Shown here piece by piece: positions 1 to 8,451 of a stretch of DNA of 64,000 nt. Below the pieces are notes generated by a model. That model was not told the DNA's origin. It made no database searches and saw only the letters and a program-made list of their open reading frames with translations. A program made the translations under genes and the position numbers. The DNA is taken from contig NZ_AP024154.1 in NCBI RefSeq assembly GCF_015533855.1, positions 1,119,001 through 1,183,000 of the forward strand, written 5' to 3'. The stretch comes from Echinicola sp. 20G (GTDB taxonomy: Bacteria; Bacteroidota; Bacteroidia; Cytophagales; Cyclobacteriaceae). Each line of letters begins with the position of its first letter. The first letter of the stretch is position 1.

Positions 1-23
1 CTATCACCGATAGAATTTATCAA

Positions 24-55
24 TTGGATTTAGGAATTAATTGACGCTACTTTTG
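24..55 (+). promoter_or_regulatory. Candidate Bacteroidota promoter for the thioredoxin operon
   Basis: A TTG at 24-26 is followed after about 21 bases by TACTTTTG at 48-55, matching the Bacteroidota -33 TTG / -7 TAnnTTTG pattern. The thioredoxin start codon lies 35 bases downstream. The match is by eye only. Confidence 0.5.
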
Positions 56-89
56 TTTCAATAATTAGAAATCGTTAAAACAAAAAGAT

Positions 90-404
90 ATGTTACAAGA
101 ATTAGATCAGGACAATTTGCAGGAAATCATCACCCAGCATGACAAGGTAATTGTACAATATGGTGCTACTTGGTGTGGGAATTGTCGTATTATGAAGCCT
201 AAAATGAAACGTTTATCTGGCAATTATGAAGAAGTGAAATTTTTGTATGTAGATGCAGAAAAGCTTCCCGAATCCCGCAAACTAGCGCAAGTAAATAACT
301 TGCCTACATTTGCTTCCTTTAAAAATGGCCAACTGGTCAACCAAGCTCAAACCAACAAAGAAGACAACTTAAAAGCATTGATCGATGAGATTGCCAATAA
401 TTAA
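90..404 (+). CDS. Thioredoxin family protein
   Basis: A 104-residue single-domain thioredoxin, the usual length for the family. The redox motif W-C-G-N-C is at residues 28-32 (cysteines 29 and 32), and the conserved cis-proline lies in NLPTF around residue 77. There is no signal peptide, so it should act in the cytoplasm as a disulfide reductase. The CGNC motif differs from the classical CGPC, which usually shifts the redox potential, so a dedicated partner such as a peroxiredoxin is possible. The next gene overlaps its 3' end by 20 bases, showing translational coupling. The ATG at 90 is the natural start after a promoter-like sequence. Confidence 0.9.
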   Translation: MLQELDQDNLQEIITQHDKVIVQYGATWCGNCRIMKPKMKRLSGNYEEVKFLYVDAEKLPESRKLAQVNNLPTFASFKNGQLVNQAQTNKEDNLKALIDEIANN

Positions 405-642
405 GCACGTACTTACTTTTATAGAAGAAAATGATGAAGATTGGGTAAATGAAACCATTGAGCTGCTTGAAAACATGACAGAAATCGCTTCATTGAAAGA
501 TGAAGAACTTGAAGTGATGGGTGAGCTGCTTTCCAATCTTTATGGAACATTAGAGGTAAACGCCATGATCAAAGAAGGCATGGATAAAAAAGAAGCCATG
601 AACACCTTTATGAAAAGGGTCATGGGCTCTATAGACAAATAA
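385..642 (+). CDS. Small conserved Bacteroidota protein (DUF6952-like)
   Basis: An 85-residue acidic, all-helical-looking cytoplasmic protein. Its start lies inside the end of the thioredoxin gene and the reading frames overlap by 20 bases, so the two are co-translated. I recognise the pattern (LPIIKHVLTFIEENDEDW, then a helix ending MKRVMGSIDK) as a small family found beside this type of thioredoxin in Bacteroidota. No catalytic residues stand out and the function is unknown. The conserved coupling suggests it works with, or regulates, the thioredoxin. A strong terminator follows directly after the stop codon. Confidence 0.75.
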   Translation: MRLPIIKHVLTFIEENDEDWVNETIELLENMTEIASLKDEELEVMGELLSNLYGTLEVNAMIKEGMDKKEAMNTFMKRVMGSIDK

Positions 643-672
643 AAAAATCCGGGTTGAAGCCCGGATTTTTTT
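641..672. terminator. Bidirectional rho-independent terminator
   Basis: TCCGGG (648-653) and CCCGGA (660-665) pair around the loop TTGAAG, extended by an A-run on the left and a T-run on the right. It sits between the converging thioredoxin operon and the nitroreductase gene and can serve both strands. Confidence 0.9.
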
Positions 673-1273
673 ATTTCACCCATTTCACTTTATCTGCAAT
701 AGGCTTTCTCCTACCTGCCGGCCAAATATCCAAGTTAGGTTTAGCCACAAAGAAAAATCCCATCAACTTATCCTCCTCTTCCAAACCAAAGTATTCCTTT
801 GCCTCAGGATAAAAAGTTACTCCTCCTGTTCCCCAATATGCCGCCAAACCATGCGCACTTGCAGTGAGGTACATATTTTGAACTGCCATGGAAACTGACG
901 CTACTTCTTCCATTTCTGGCAGACCTGAACCAAGGTCCCTTTTCATCGCTATTGCGATCACATGAGAACATTTCAATGGATTTTGCTGTAATTTTTCATA
1001 CACAGGAACTTTAAAATTGCCGTTTTTCTCAGCCCTCTCCTTGTACAACTCTGACTGAAACCTAGCCAGTTCTTTAAGTCCCTCACCAGAAAAAACAGTA
1101 AATCTCCACGGTTCTGTCAGTTTGTGAGTAGGTGCCCAATTGGCATTTTCCAGCATTTCCTCAATGATGAAGTCCTCAATTGGGTCACTTTCCTTAAACT
1201 GGGCCACAAACATGGATCGTCGGTTTCGGATAATTTTATTTACTTCTTCAATATTAAAAACAGGCTTTTCCAT
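671..1273 (-). CDS. Nitroreductase family protein
   Basis: A 200-residue FMN-dependent nitroreductase fold protein, the usual size of compact YdjA-like members. The N-terminal I-R-N-R-R-S motif (about residues 15-20) typically contacts the FMN phosphate, N-W-A-P-T-H follows around residue 45, and A-A-Y-W-G-T-G-G near residue 145 is the second flavin-binding loop. It probably reduces nitro or quinone compounds with NAD(P)H in the cytoplasm; the true substrate cannot be read from sequence. It stands alone on the minus strand, converging on the thioredoxin operon with a shared terminator. Confidence 0.88.
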   Translation of the reverse strand: MEKPVFNIEEVNKIIRNRRSMFVAQFKESDPIEDFIIEEMLENANWAPTHKLTEPWRFTVFSGEGLKELARFQSELYKERAEKNGNFKVPVYEKLQQNPLKCSHVIAIAMKRDLGSGLPEMEEVASVSMAVQNMYLTASAHGLAAYWGTGGVTFYPEAKEYFGLEEEDKLMGFFFVAKPNLDIWPAGRRKPIADKVKWVK

Positions 1274-1515
1274 AAAAGAAATTCAAAGTTTTGTTTAGTT
1301 ACAAGTTATCTCTCCGCAAAGGTAGACAATGACGATTCATTCTTTTCCATCCATCTGCATTTTACCCAACTTAGTTTGAACTCTGAAGGTTCAATATCAT
1401 AAAACTAATAAGCTTAATTTGATGAGAATAAACGAAATTATTTAGTGATTAACATGGCGAAAAGTTAAATTAGTAACATGTTTCATAATATTTCCACACC
1501 TTAACCAAATCTAAG

Positions 1516-1950
1516 ATGGCAGCAGTAAATCCTTACCTCACATTCTTGGGCAATTGTGAAGAAGCCTTCAACTTTTACAAATCAGTTTTTGGTGGAGAAT
1601 TTAGCTATATGGGCAAATTCTCAGATATGCCTCCACAAGAAGGGGTCACGCTTTCGGAAGAAGATAAAAACAAAGTCATGCATGTTAGCTTACCCATAGG
1701 CCAGACCATTCTGATGGGCAGTGACACAGGTGGAGAATGGGCTCCGAAAACAATAATCGGTAATAACATAACAATTTCCATCACTGCTGACAGTAAAGAA
1801 GATGCTGATCGTTATTTTAGCCAATTGTCAAAAGGGGGAAAAGTGACCATGCCTATGGCGGATACGTTTTGGGGAGATTATTTTGGCATGTTTACGGACA
1901 AGTTTGACATTAATTGGATGGTTGGTTTTAACGAAAACAATCAGACTTAA
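1516..1950 (+). CDS. VOC family (PhnB-like) protein
   Basis: A 144-residue protein of the vicinal-oxygen-chelate superfamily, PhnB / 3-demethylubiquinone methyltransferase-like branch. The typical opening (NPYLTFLGNCEEAFNFYKSVFGGE, residues 4-27, split here as NPYLTF then EEAFNFYKSVFGG) and the ending WGDYFGMFTDKFDINWM fit the family. These proteins form metal-binding beta-alpha-beta-beta-beta modules; the substrate is unknown. It is monocistronic, with a clear terminator immediately downstream. Confidence 0.85.
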   Translation: MAAVNPYLTFLGNCEEAFNFYKSVFGGEFSYMGKFSDMPPQEGVTLSEEDKNKVMHVSLPIGQTILMGSDTGGEWAPKTIIGNNITISITADSKEDADRYFSQLSKGGKVTMPMADTFWGDYFGMFTDKFDINWMVGFNENNQT

Positions 1951-1966
1951 TTATATAATTCATGTT

Positions 1967-1998
1967 AGGTGAGAGTAGCAGGCTCTCACCTATGTTTT
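1967..1998 (+). terminator. Rho-independent terminator of the VOC gene
   Basis: AGGTGAGAG (1967-1975) pairs perfectly with CTCTCACCT (1983-1991), a 9-bp stem with a 7-base loop, followed by T-rich sequence. Its presence also argues against the GTG at 1969 as a start for the next gene. Confidence 0.85.
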
Positions 1999-2016
1999 TA
2001 TTTATTTTTCTTTATC

Positions 2017-3246
2017 ATGATGAACCACGCACTGTTATTGAAACTATTGTTAATCGTTGGCCTTATTGTTTCTTGCCAACCAAAATCTACCGATGACCAA
2101 AAAAACACCGATTCGCTTCAAGAAATAGAAGAAGGAGAAACCTATCGATATTTAGCAGATGATCAAGAACATTATTACTCCGTAATTTTTCAAAAAAATG
2201 ACACTTCCCAACACTTAGTTCTGCTGGATGAGACAAACGGCCAACAATATGAACTTCAATCCACCCAAGCTGCTAGCGGGGCCAAATACCAAAATCAGGA
2301 AGGCTATTTCTTTTGGATAAAGGGAGAGGAATTCATGTGGGGAAAGGATGATAGCATTTCTCAAAAAGGACATTTGATAGTAGATGAAAAAAAAACTACA
2401 AATGAAGCCTCTTTGTTTGACCTATCCCTCCAAGGCAACTATGTAGACGATAGCTATGCCAAGCGTGAAGAAGGCTTTGATTGGGTGGCCATCAGCATCA
2501 AAAAAATAAACGCTCATACCATGCGTGTGTCGATCAGATCCAGAGCTGATAAGAAAAAACCAACCTGTACACTTGATGTAAATGCAAACGTCATCAGTGA
2601 AAACCAATTAAAAGTCTTCGAGGATGATAAAGCCATTCTTTTTACTTTTGAAAATAACCAGCTTACCATCAGAACAGAAAACGAAGCTGATGATGCATTA
2701 CTCTACTTTTATTGTTCCGGAGGAGCAAGTATTGGAGGCACTTATTCCAAAATAGACGGTGAGCTAGACCATAAACAAATTGACCCAACACAATATGCAA
2801 AAACGCTCAATATGAGCGATCAGATATTTTTCCTGAGTGTTAGAGAAAATCAACTTACAATAGAATCCCCTACCCTAGAGATTGATAAAGGTCCTTATAC
2901 ACAGACTCTGCAAGGAGAAGTGATCAATGCGGAACTTGGAGACTTGGATATTGATAACCAAGCCGAAATATTTGTCTACACCAAAGATGATAAAGGCTTT
3001 GGGCATTTGGTAGGTTATTCAGTGAACAATGGAAAATCATTGAGCATGATCAATATGCCAGACATCCAAACTAACCCTGAAGCGAGTGACAGTTATGAAG
3101 GTCAAGATGAATTTGCCGTGGTAGAAAGTACTTTAGTACGCCGTTACCCAATTGCAGGAACAGACCAGATGAGACAATTACAATATAAATTGCAAGATGG
3201 TGAGGCAGTCAAGCAACTGGTTATCGATAAGATCATTGAATATTAA
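2017..3246 (+). CDS. Putative MliC-PliI fusion lysozyme-inhibitor lipoprotein
   Basis: A 409-residue lipoprotein; the double ATG at 2017/2020 is preferred because the upstream GTG lies in a terminator. The lipobox LIVSC puts the lipidated Cys at residue 20. Residues ~40-115 resemble MliC (c-type lysozyme inhibitor): a YRYL start and a block with SGAKY followed by FFWIKGEE. Residues ~260-409 resemble PliI (i-type lysozyme inhibitor): LTIESPTLEIDKGPYTQTLQG, GDLDIDNQAEIFVYT, GKSLS, QDEFAVVESTLVRRYPI, then QLQYKL near the end. A central segment (~125-250) with YFYCSGGASIGGTY is unassigned. The predicted role is protecting peptidoglycan from host or predator lysozymes at the cell surface. It is followed 15 bases later by a sulfatase and a GNAT gene. 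Domain calls are from remembered family patterns. Confidence 0.72.
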   Translation: MMNHALLLKLLLIVGLIVSCQPKSTDDQKNTDSLQEIEEGETYRYLADDQEHYYSVIFQKNDTSQHLVLLDETNGQQYELQSTQAASGAKYQNQEGYFFWIKGEEFMWGKDDSISQKGHLIVDEKKTTNEASLFDLSLQGNYVDDSYAKREEGFDWVAISIKKINAHTMRVSIRSRADKKKPTCTLDVNANVISENQLKVFEDDKAILFTFENNQLTIRTENEADDALLYFYCSGGASIGGTYSKIDGELDHKQIDPTQYAKTLNMSDQIFFLSVRENQLTIESPTLEIDKGPYTQTLQGEVINAELGDLDIDNQAEIFVYTKDDKGFGHLVGYSVNNGKSLSMINMPDIQTNPEASDSYEGQDEFAVVESTLVRRYPIAGTDQMRQLQYKLQDGEAVKQLVIDKIIEY

Positions 3247-3261
3247 AGTTTTAATACAAAC

Positions 3262-4683
3262 ATGAGCTGGGCAAAAAGCAATCTTCTGACAATCTTCCTG
3301 TTATTTATTTCTCTAATTGGCTATTCCCAAACACCCAACATCATTATGATCATGACAGATGATCAGGGATGGATGGATGCAGGATTTAATGGAAATGAAA
3401 TAATCAAAACCCCAAATATGGACAAATTAGCTTCCATGGGTATGGTTTTTAGTCGCTTTTACAGCGCTGGCCCCGTATGCTCTCCTACCCGTGCCAGCTA
3501 CATTACCGGAAGAAATCCAGTTCGAATTGGCATTGCAGATGCCAATCAAGGGCATATGAAGCCTGAAGAAATCACTCTCCCTGAGTTGCTCAAAGACAAT
3601 GGGTATGCAACAGGGCATTTTGGAAAATGGCATTTGGGAACCCTGACAAAAGAAACCAAAGACGGCAATAGAGGCGGAAGGCCAGAACAAGAAAGCCACT
3701 ATAGTTTACCCAATATGCATGGGTACGACACCTATTTCTGTTCTGAATCCAAAGTAGCCACTTATGATCCGCTTAAAGTTCCTGAGGAATTTGAAGATGG
3801 AGAGAGTCTACGCTACGGGTGGAAGGCTATTGATAGAGATAGGCCATCCAAAGCCTATGGCACCTATTATTGGATAGGAGAAGAACAGATCGCCAAGGAT
3901 AATCTAGAAGGGGATGATGCCAGAGTGATCATGGATAGAGTTTTGCCTTTTATTGACCAATCCCTAAAAGATGACGCTCCTTTCTTTACAAGCATATGGT
4001 TCCACACCCCCCATCTTCCTGTAGTCTCTGATACTCGACACAGGGAACTTTATGCTAATCTTAGTTTCGAGAAACAGTTGTACTACGGAACCATTACCGC
4101 CTTGGATGAGCAGATCGGAAGACTTTGGGATTATTTGGAAGAACGTGGACTAGCCGGAAATACCCTGATTTTCTTTTGCAGTGATAATGGCCCTGAGGTA
4201 CAAACTCCAGGCAGCTCAGGAATCTATAGAGGAAAGAAAAGAAGTCTTTACGAGGGAGGTGTTCGGGTACCTGCCTTTGCACTTTGGAAAGGTCATATCA
4301 AGGGAGGAACTAGAACAAACTTTCCAGCTGTAACCAGTGATTATTTACCCACTATATTACATCTTTTGGATATACCCTATCCTGACAAGAGACCTATCGA
4401 TGGAGAAAGCTTCTACCCTTTACTTTTGGGAAATAAGCAAAATAGAACGAAACCTATTGGCTTTATTTATCAAAATCATCAAAGAATATCGTGGGTAAAT
4501 GAACAGTACAAATTGGTTAGAGACGCACCCAATCGCCCCCTGGAGCTTTATGATTTGATAAACGACCCTAGCGAGAAAGAAAATATTATCCAACAATTAC
4601 CCTTTATAGCTTCAAAAATGGAAGATGAACTTCAAGAGTGGTTAGGATCAGTGGAAAACAGCAAGAATGGAGGAGATTACTAA
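3262..4683 (+). CDS. Sulfatase 1 (Cys-type, secreted)
   Basis: A 473-residue S1-family sulfatase (formylglycine-dependent). Residues 1-22 form a signal peptide ending Y-S-Q. The metal-binding start T-D-D-Q-G is at 32-36 and the core C-S-P-T-R-A-S-Y-I-T-G-R has the Cys to be oxidised to formylglycine at residue 73. GKWHLG follows near residue 121 and FCSDNGPE near 305, both part of the catalytic site. It removes sulfate esters from glycans or related substrates outside the cytoplasm. It follows the lysozyme-inhibitor-like lipoprotein by 15 bases and precedes the acetyltransferase by two, so the three are probably co-transcribed. No SusC/SusD pair is adjacent, unlike sulfatase 2. Confidence 0.93.
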   Translation: MSWAKSNLLTIFLLFISLIGYSQTPNIIMIMTDDQGWMDAGFNGNEIIKTPNMDKLASMGMVFSRFYSAGPVCSPTRASYITGRNPVRIGIADANQGHMKPEEITLPELLKDNGYATGHFGKWHLGTLTKETKDGNRGGRPEQESHYSLPNMHGYDTYFCSESKVATYDPLKVPEEFEDGESLRYGWKAIDRDRPSKAYGTYYWIGEEQIAKDNLEGDDARVIMDRVLPFIDQSLKDDAPFFTSIWFHTPHLPVVSDTRHRELYANLSFEKQLYYGTITALDEQIGRLWDYLEERGLAGNTLIFFCSDNGPEVQTPGSSGIYRGKKRSLYEGGVRVPAFALWKGHIKGGTRTNFPAVTSDYLPTILHLLDIPYPDKRPIDGESFYPLLLGNKQNRTKPIGFIYQNHQRISWVNEQYKLVRDAPNRPLELYDLINDPSEKENIIQQLPFIASKMEDELQEWLGSVENSKNGGDY

Positions 4684-4685
4684 TT

Positions 4686-5216
4686 ATGGACCTTCAAATT
4701 AGACAAGAATTACCTAAAGATAAGGAGCTTGTTTCTGCATTAATTCAAGAGGCTTTTGCCAATGAGCCTATGAGTGATCACCGTGAACAATTTCTTGTAG
4801 AACGTTTAAGGAAATCTGAGCACTACATTCCTGAGCTTTCTTTAGTTGCAGTATCCAAAGGCCAAATTTTAGGTCACATTTTACTCAGCAAAATAAATGT
4901 TAAAGATAATCACCAATTTCATGAAGTTCTAGCGTTGGCTCCAGTAAGTGTTTTGCCTGAATATCAAAGAAAAGGAATTGGAGGGAAATTAATATCTGAG
5001 TCCCATAGAAAAGCCCGAGAAATGAACTTCAAAGGGATATTAGTACTCGGTCATAAGGATTATTACCCTAAGTTTGGGTATAAGGCAGCTGACAATTTTG
5101 GAATTTCTTTTCCATTTGATGTCCCGAATGAGAATTGTATGGCAATAGAGCTATACCAAGGTGCTTTCAAAAATATCTCTGGAAAAGTACAATATCCAAA
5201 GGAATTTTTTGAATGA
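4686..5216 (+). CDS. GNAT family N-acetyltransferase (YhbS-like)
   Basis: A 176-residue GNAT protein. The acetyl-CoA pyrophosphate loop reads V-L-P-E-Y-Q-R-K-G-I-G-G-K-L-I around residues 94-108, and VLGHKDYYPKFGYK near residues 121-134 is typical of the YhbS branch. It probably acetylates a small molecule or protein amine in the cytoplasm; the substrate is unknown. I chose the ATG at 4686, two bases after the sulfatase stop; a longer frame would run back into the sulfatase gene and adds no conserved sequence. Confidence 0.85.
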   Translation: MDLQIRQELPKDKELVSALIQEAFANEPMSDHREQFLVERLRKSEHYIPELSLVAVSKGQILGHILLSKINVKDNHQFHEVLALAPVSVLPEYQRKGIGGKLISESHRKAREMNFKGILVLGHKDYYPKFGYKAADNFGISFPFDVPNENCMAIELYQGAFKNISGKVQYPKEFFE

Positions 5217-5255
5217 CGGCAAGCACCTATGTATTCATCAACAGCATGAACCTAT

Positions 5256-6038
5256 TTGAAAAACATACTAAAATATCACCCTAGTTATAACAAGAAATGG
5301 GGCCTAACCATTCTTACGGGCTTGTTCCTTTTTTTTGTACTTTATTTCTACGAAGGTTTTGGAATTGAACAAGGGCTATCTTTCTCTGGACACAATCTCT
5401 TTATACGGGCTTTAATTTTTGGTTTATTCACTTCTTTAAGCTTTTATATCCATGAATTCCTTTTATCTAAATTCCTAGTCCCCAAAAACAATATTCAAAA
5501 TGTATTTTGGGCTCTCTTGGAAATATTCATGGGCGCCAATGTCACTTTTTTGTTGTTTAATTATTTCTGGAACTGGACAGAATGGTTCTGGAATGCTTAC
5601 TTTCTTCTATTGGGAGAATACAGTTCTGTAATGCTCATTCCAGTGATCATGGTATGGCTCTGGGGAAAAACACAAAGAAAGATTGAGGCCGCACACCATA
5701 TGCTGACCTTTAAATCTGAGAATGGTAAGCATCAATTGAAGCTAAAGGAAGAAAATTTATTGTTTATCAAATCGGAAGACAATTATGTAGAAATCCATTA
5801 TTTGTCCAATCATAAAGTCAAGCATGAATTGCTGAGAAATACGCTTAAGCGCATCCAGGAACAGAATCCTACCTTCCATTATCTTATTAAATGTCACCGA
5901 AGCTATCTGGTCAATTATCAAAATATCCAACAGACACAGTTAGCTAAAAGTAGAATGCTACTTGATCTAGGCCATGATCTATTCATTCCTGTCTCTCCCA
6001 AATACATTGAATCGATCACCAAGCTTACAGATCAATAA
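5256..6038 (+). CDS. Membrane-bound LytTR-domain regulator
   Basis: About 260 residues. The N-terminal half has four membrane helices (roughly 16-34, 46-66, 82-103, 115-136) and the C-terminal half (about 155-255) is a LytTR DNA-binding domain, with LLFIKSEDNYVEIHY followed by CHRSYLVN as family hallmarks. Such proteins regulate transcription directly from the membrane without a receiver domain. The only in-frame start is TTG at 5256, since a stop codon lies nine bases upstream. An ATG at 5246 is in another frame, so either an unusual start or a small frameshift must be considered. It precedes the serine hydrolase gene in the same direction. Confidence 0.82.
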   Translation: MKNILKYHPSYNKKWGLTILTGLFLFFVLYFYEGFGIEQGLSFSGHNLFIRALIFGLFTSLSFYIHEFLLSKFLVPKNNIQNVFWALLEIFMGANVTFLLFNYFWNWTEWFWNAYFLLLGEYSSVMLIPVIMVWLWGKTQRKIEAAHHMLTFKSENGKHQLKLKEENLLFIKSEDNYVEIHYLSNHKVKHELLRNTLKRIQEQNPTFHYLIKCHRSYLVNYQNIQQTQLAKSRMLLDLGHDLFIPVSPKYIESITKLTDQ

Positions 6039-6133
6039 TATTCGCCACATATGGGAATTTTTAACCCCAAAGTCATCCATGGACTTTGTATTCCTACTTT
6101 TTGGATATTTCTTGCTTTCAGTCAATGATTGTT

Positions 6134-7273
6134 ATGAAAAAGTCCCTATTACTTTTACTATACATTTCCATTCTATGCTTTAGTTGTGGAAAAGCACTTC
6201 AGCGAAGCCATAATTTCACTGTCTCACGGTTGGACAGCCTGATCGTTGCTGAAAATAAAATGGATCAATTCCACGGTTCCATTCTTGTTGGAAGCCAAGA
6301 TGAGATCATTTACCATAGTGCAATTGGATTGGCAGATCGAAATTGGAATATTCCTGTGAGCTTGGATACTCATTTTGACGTCGCCTCTCTAAATAAGTCT
6401 TTCATTGCTGCATTGGTACTCCTGGCTGTGGAAGAAAGTAAGCTTAAGTTAGAAGACAGTTTGAAAGACCTATTAAGCAATTATCAATATCAGGGAAACT
6501 TTGACTCCAACATCACCATTCATCATATGCTATGTCATATTTCAGGGCTTCCTGATTATGATTCCGTCAATGATTCGTTGTCCAAGCACCATTTTAAAGC
6601 CTTCAAAAGGCTCCACTTTTCTAACAAGGGATATGTGGACTTTATCAGTCAACTTCCTAAAATAGACTTCCCCAACCAGCAGTTTTATTATAGCAATTTT
6701 GCCTACCATTTACTTTGTATCATCTTGGAAGATACTTACCACACTTCCTTTCCTGAGTTACTAAAAACAAAAATCTGCCAACCATTGGGACTGGAAAATA
6801 CCTACTCTACCACCTCCAATGAAACCATATTTCCCGAATTGGCAGAAGCTTATAACTGGAACCCTGATAGTAAAAGCTGGATAAAAAACAATTTCATTGA
6901 CCTTAGCTTGGGCAGACGTATTTTTTCGACATCTGAGGATCTTTATAAATGGGCAAAGGCCATGAACAACAACCAACTGCTTTCTCCAGCTTCCTTACAG
7001 CAAATGCAAACGAACCATCTTGCTCACCTAACTGATCAAATAGCTTATGGATACGGCTGGGCCATATTTGATAGAAAAGGACACTATAAAATGGGAAATC
7101 TTGACTTACCTCAACCCTATATCATTCATGGTGGAGCCACCGAGGGCTACAAATCGATGTTGATCAATATTGACCATGGAACTTATATTGTCGCTTTCCT
7201 CTCCAATGTAGGTGACCAAACCAATGAAATGACTCTGGCAAAAAAAATAGCGCATATCCTAACCCAACATTAA
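6134..7273 (+). CDS. Serine hydrolase (class C beta-lactamase-like) lipoprotein
   Basis: A 379-residue beta-lactamase-family hydrolase. The lipobox LCFSC gives a lipidated Cys at residue 18. The catalytic S-x-x-K is S85-L-N-K88, the second motif Y-x-N is Y186-S-N188, and a HGGATEGYKS segment near the C-terminus matches the third (K/H)-x-G-type motif. This family includes D-aminopeptidases, esterases and penicillin-binding-like proteins, so beta-lactam resistance should not be assumed. I chose the ATG at 6134 because it places the signal peptide at the N-terminus. The next gene begins one base after its stop. Confidence 0.88.
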   Translation: MKKSLLLLLYISILCFSCGKALQRSHNFTVSRLDSLIVAENKMDQFHGSILVGSQDEIIYHSAIGLADRNWNIPVSLDTHFDVASLNKSFIAALVLLAVEESKLKLEDSLKDLLSNYQYQGNFDSNITIHHMLCHISGLPDYDSVNDSLSKHHFKAFKRLHFSNKGYVDFISQLPKIDFPNQQFYYSNFAYHLLCIILEDTYHTSFPELLKTKICQPLGLENTYSTTSNETIFPELAEAYNWNPDSKSWIKNNFIDLSLGRRIFSTSEDLYKWAKAMNNNQLLSPASLQQMQTNHLAHLTDQIAYGYGWAIFDRKGHYKMGNLDLPQPYIIHGGATEGYKSMLINIDHGTYIVAFLSNVGDQTNEMTLAKKIAHILTQH

Positions 7274-7274
7274 T

Positions 7275-7988
7275 ATGAAAAAGATAATCGTATTAACCAT
7301 CTGTTTTCTTATGACTCACCTGACAAGCCTATATGCCCAAGATCCTGCTGGCATGTGGGAAGTAGAAAAAGTAATGGTAGGCGATCGACTCTTAACTCCT
7401 GTGGCCAAATGGATGAAACTCCACTCAGACCACAGCTACCAATCTGGCAATGGCTGGCTTCAAAACGACATAGGGACATGGCAATATGATGCTAACAACC
7501 ATCTCCTTTCCATGCATACTAGTATCAGCATCAAAGATGAGTATGAGCCGTTTCAAATAGAAATCACTCAAGATGAAATGACTTGGAAAAGAACAGAAGA
7601 CGGTATGCAAGTAACTGTTAATCTTAAACGAATAGATTCATTACCATCAGGTACGGCAGATTTATTGCTGGGGCTTTGGGATTTGGAAAAAATAGAGGAC
7701 CAGGGTCAAGAAGTTACAGCTGAATTTGACCCGGAAAACAAATATTATCTTTTTATGCGCTGGGACAGGATATATTCAGAACGGACTCCAGATGGCCAAA
7801 AACAGTCAGGCTACTGGCACATCAATGGACACCAACCAATTATCACCTTACTTCCTCACCAATCAGAACAAACTCCATTAAACTGGCAAGTCAAAGTAAA
7901 TCAAACATCCCTAACATTAAAGGGGCTATCTGAAATCAACAAATCGAAAACCATGTATTTCACCAGAATTCAAGAATTTCCACAGTAA
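7275..7988 (+). CDS. Secreted tandem lipocalin-like protein
   Basis: A 237-residue exported protein with a signal peptide (residues 1-21, cleavage after LYA). The mature part contains two related halves. The first starts A-G-M-W-E-V-E-K near residue 25 and the second L-G-L-W-D-L-E-K near residue 133. Each continues with a strand-rich stretch and a G-x-W/G-Y-W turn (IGTWQYD, QSGYWHIN). This is the pattern of Bacteroidota lipocalin-like beta-barrels. No ligand can be predicted. It is translationally coupled to the serine hydrolase. Confidence 0.65.
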   Translation: MKKIIVLTICFLMTHLTSLYAQDPAGMWEVEKVMVGDRLLTPVAKWMKLHSDHSYQSGNGWLQNDIGTWQYDANNHLLSMHTSISIKDEYEPFQIEITQDEMTWKRTEDGMQVTVNLKRIDSLPSGTADLLLGLWDLEKIEDQGQEVTAEFDPENKYYLFMRWDRIYSERTPDGQKQSGYWHINGHQPIITLLPHQSEQTPLNWQVKVNQTSLTLKGLSEINKSKTMYFTRIQEFPQ

Positions 7989-8067
7989 TGTCTATTGATA
8001 ATACCGGAGATTAGTTGACTAAAGCCTATTAAAAGCTTAAATTACAATCTACTCAAAATGTAATCAA

Positions 8068-8412
8068 ATGGCTTATAATACCTTTTTGGCAGATAGAATC
8101 GAACATGTGCTCAGTCATGCAGGCCAACCATTTGAAGCGAAGAAAATGATGGGTGGACTTTGCTTTATGGTCAATGGAAAAATGTGCATTGGCGTTCATG
8201 AAGACAGGATCATGGCGAGAGTTGGGCCCGAACAATATGAGGATGCACTCCATCAGGCAGGCTGTATGGAAATGAACTTTACTGGCAAAAGCATGAAAGG
8301 TTTTGTCTTTATCGATGGTACCGTAGTGGATACTGAGCCACAACTGGAATATTGGGTGGACAAGTGCCTAAAGTTTAACCCACAGGCCAAGTCAAGTAAG
8401 AAGAAAAACTAA
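8068..8412 (+). CDS. TfoX N-terminal domain protein
   Basis: A 114-residue protein consisting only of the TfoX/Sxy N-terminal domain. Key parts are A-K-K-M-M-G-G-L-C-F-M-V-N-G-K-M near residues 24-39 and the G-K-S-M-K-G-F-V-F motif near residue 72. The C-terminal domain found in proteobacterial TfoX competence regulators is absent, and the tail is lysine-rich. In Bacteroidota such stand-alone domains are common and uncharacterised; a role in competence should not be inferred. No partner is obvious: the MFS gene follows after 39 bases. Confidence 0.88.
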   Translation: MAYNTFLADRIEHVLSHAGQPFEAKKMMGGLCFMVNGKMCIGVHEDRIMARVGPEQYEDALHQAGCMEMNFTGKSMKGFVFIDGTVVDTEPQLEYWVDKCLKFNPQAKSSKKKN

Positions 8413-8451
8413 GTGAAATGCTTAGCTTTACTTTTCATAGGCTTGTAAAAA

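Noticed and set aside
1..44. Possible tail of an upstream gene ending at 33 or 44
   Set aside because: Two frames end with stops here but too few codons are visible to choose or identify a product.
1969..2016. GTG at 1969 as start of the lysozyme-inhibitor-like gene
   Set aside because: It falls inside a strong terminator hairpin and would bury the lipoprotein signal; the ATG pair at 2017/2020 is better.
8068..8412. Competence regulator TfoX
   Set aside because: Only the N-terminal domain is present, and such proteins outside Proteobacteria have no shown competence role.
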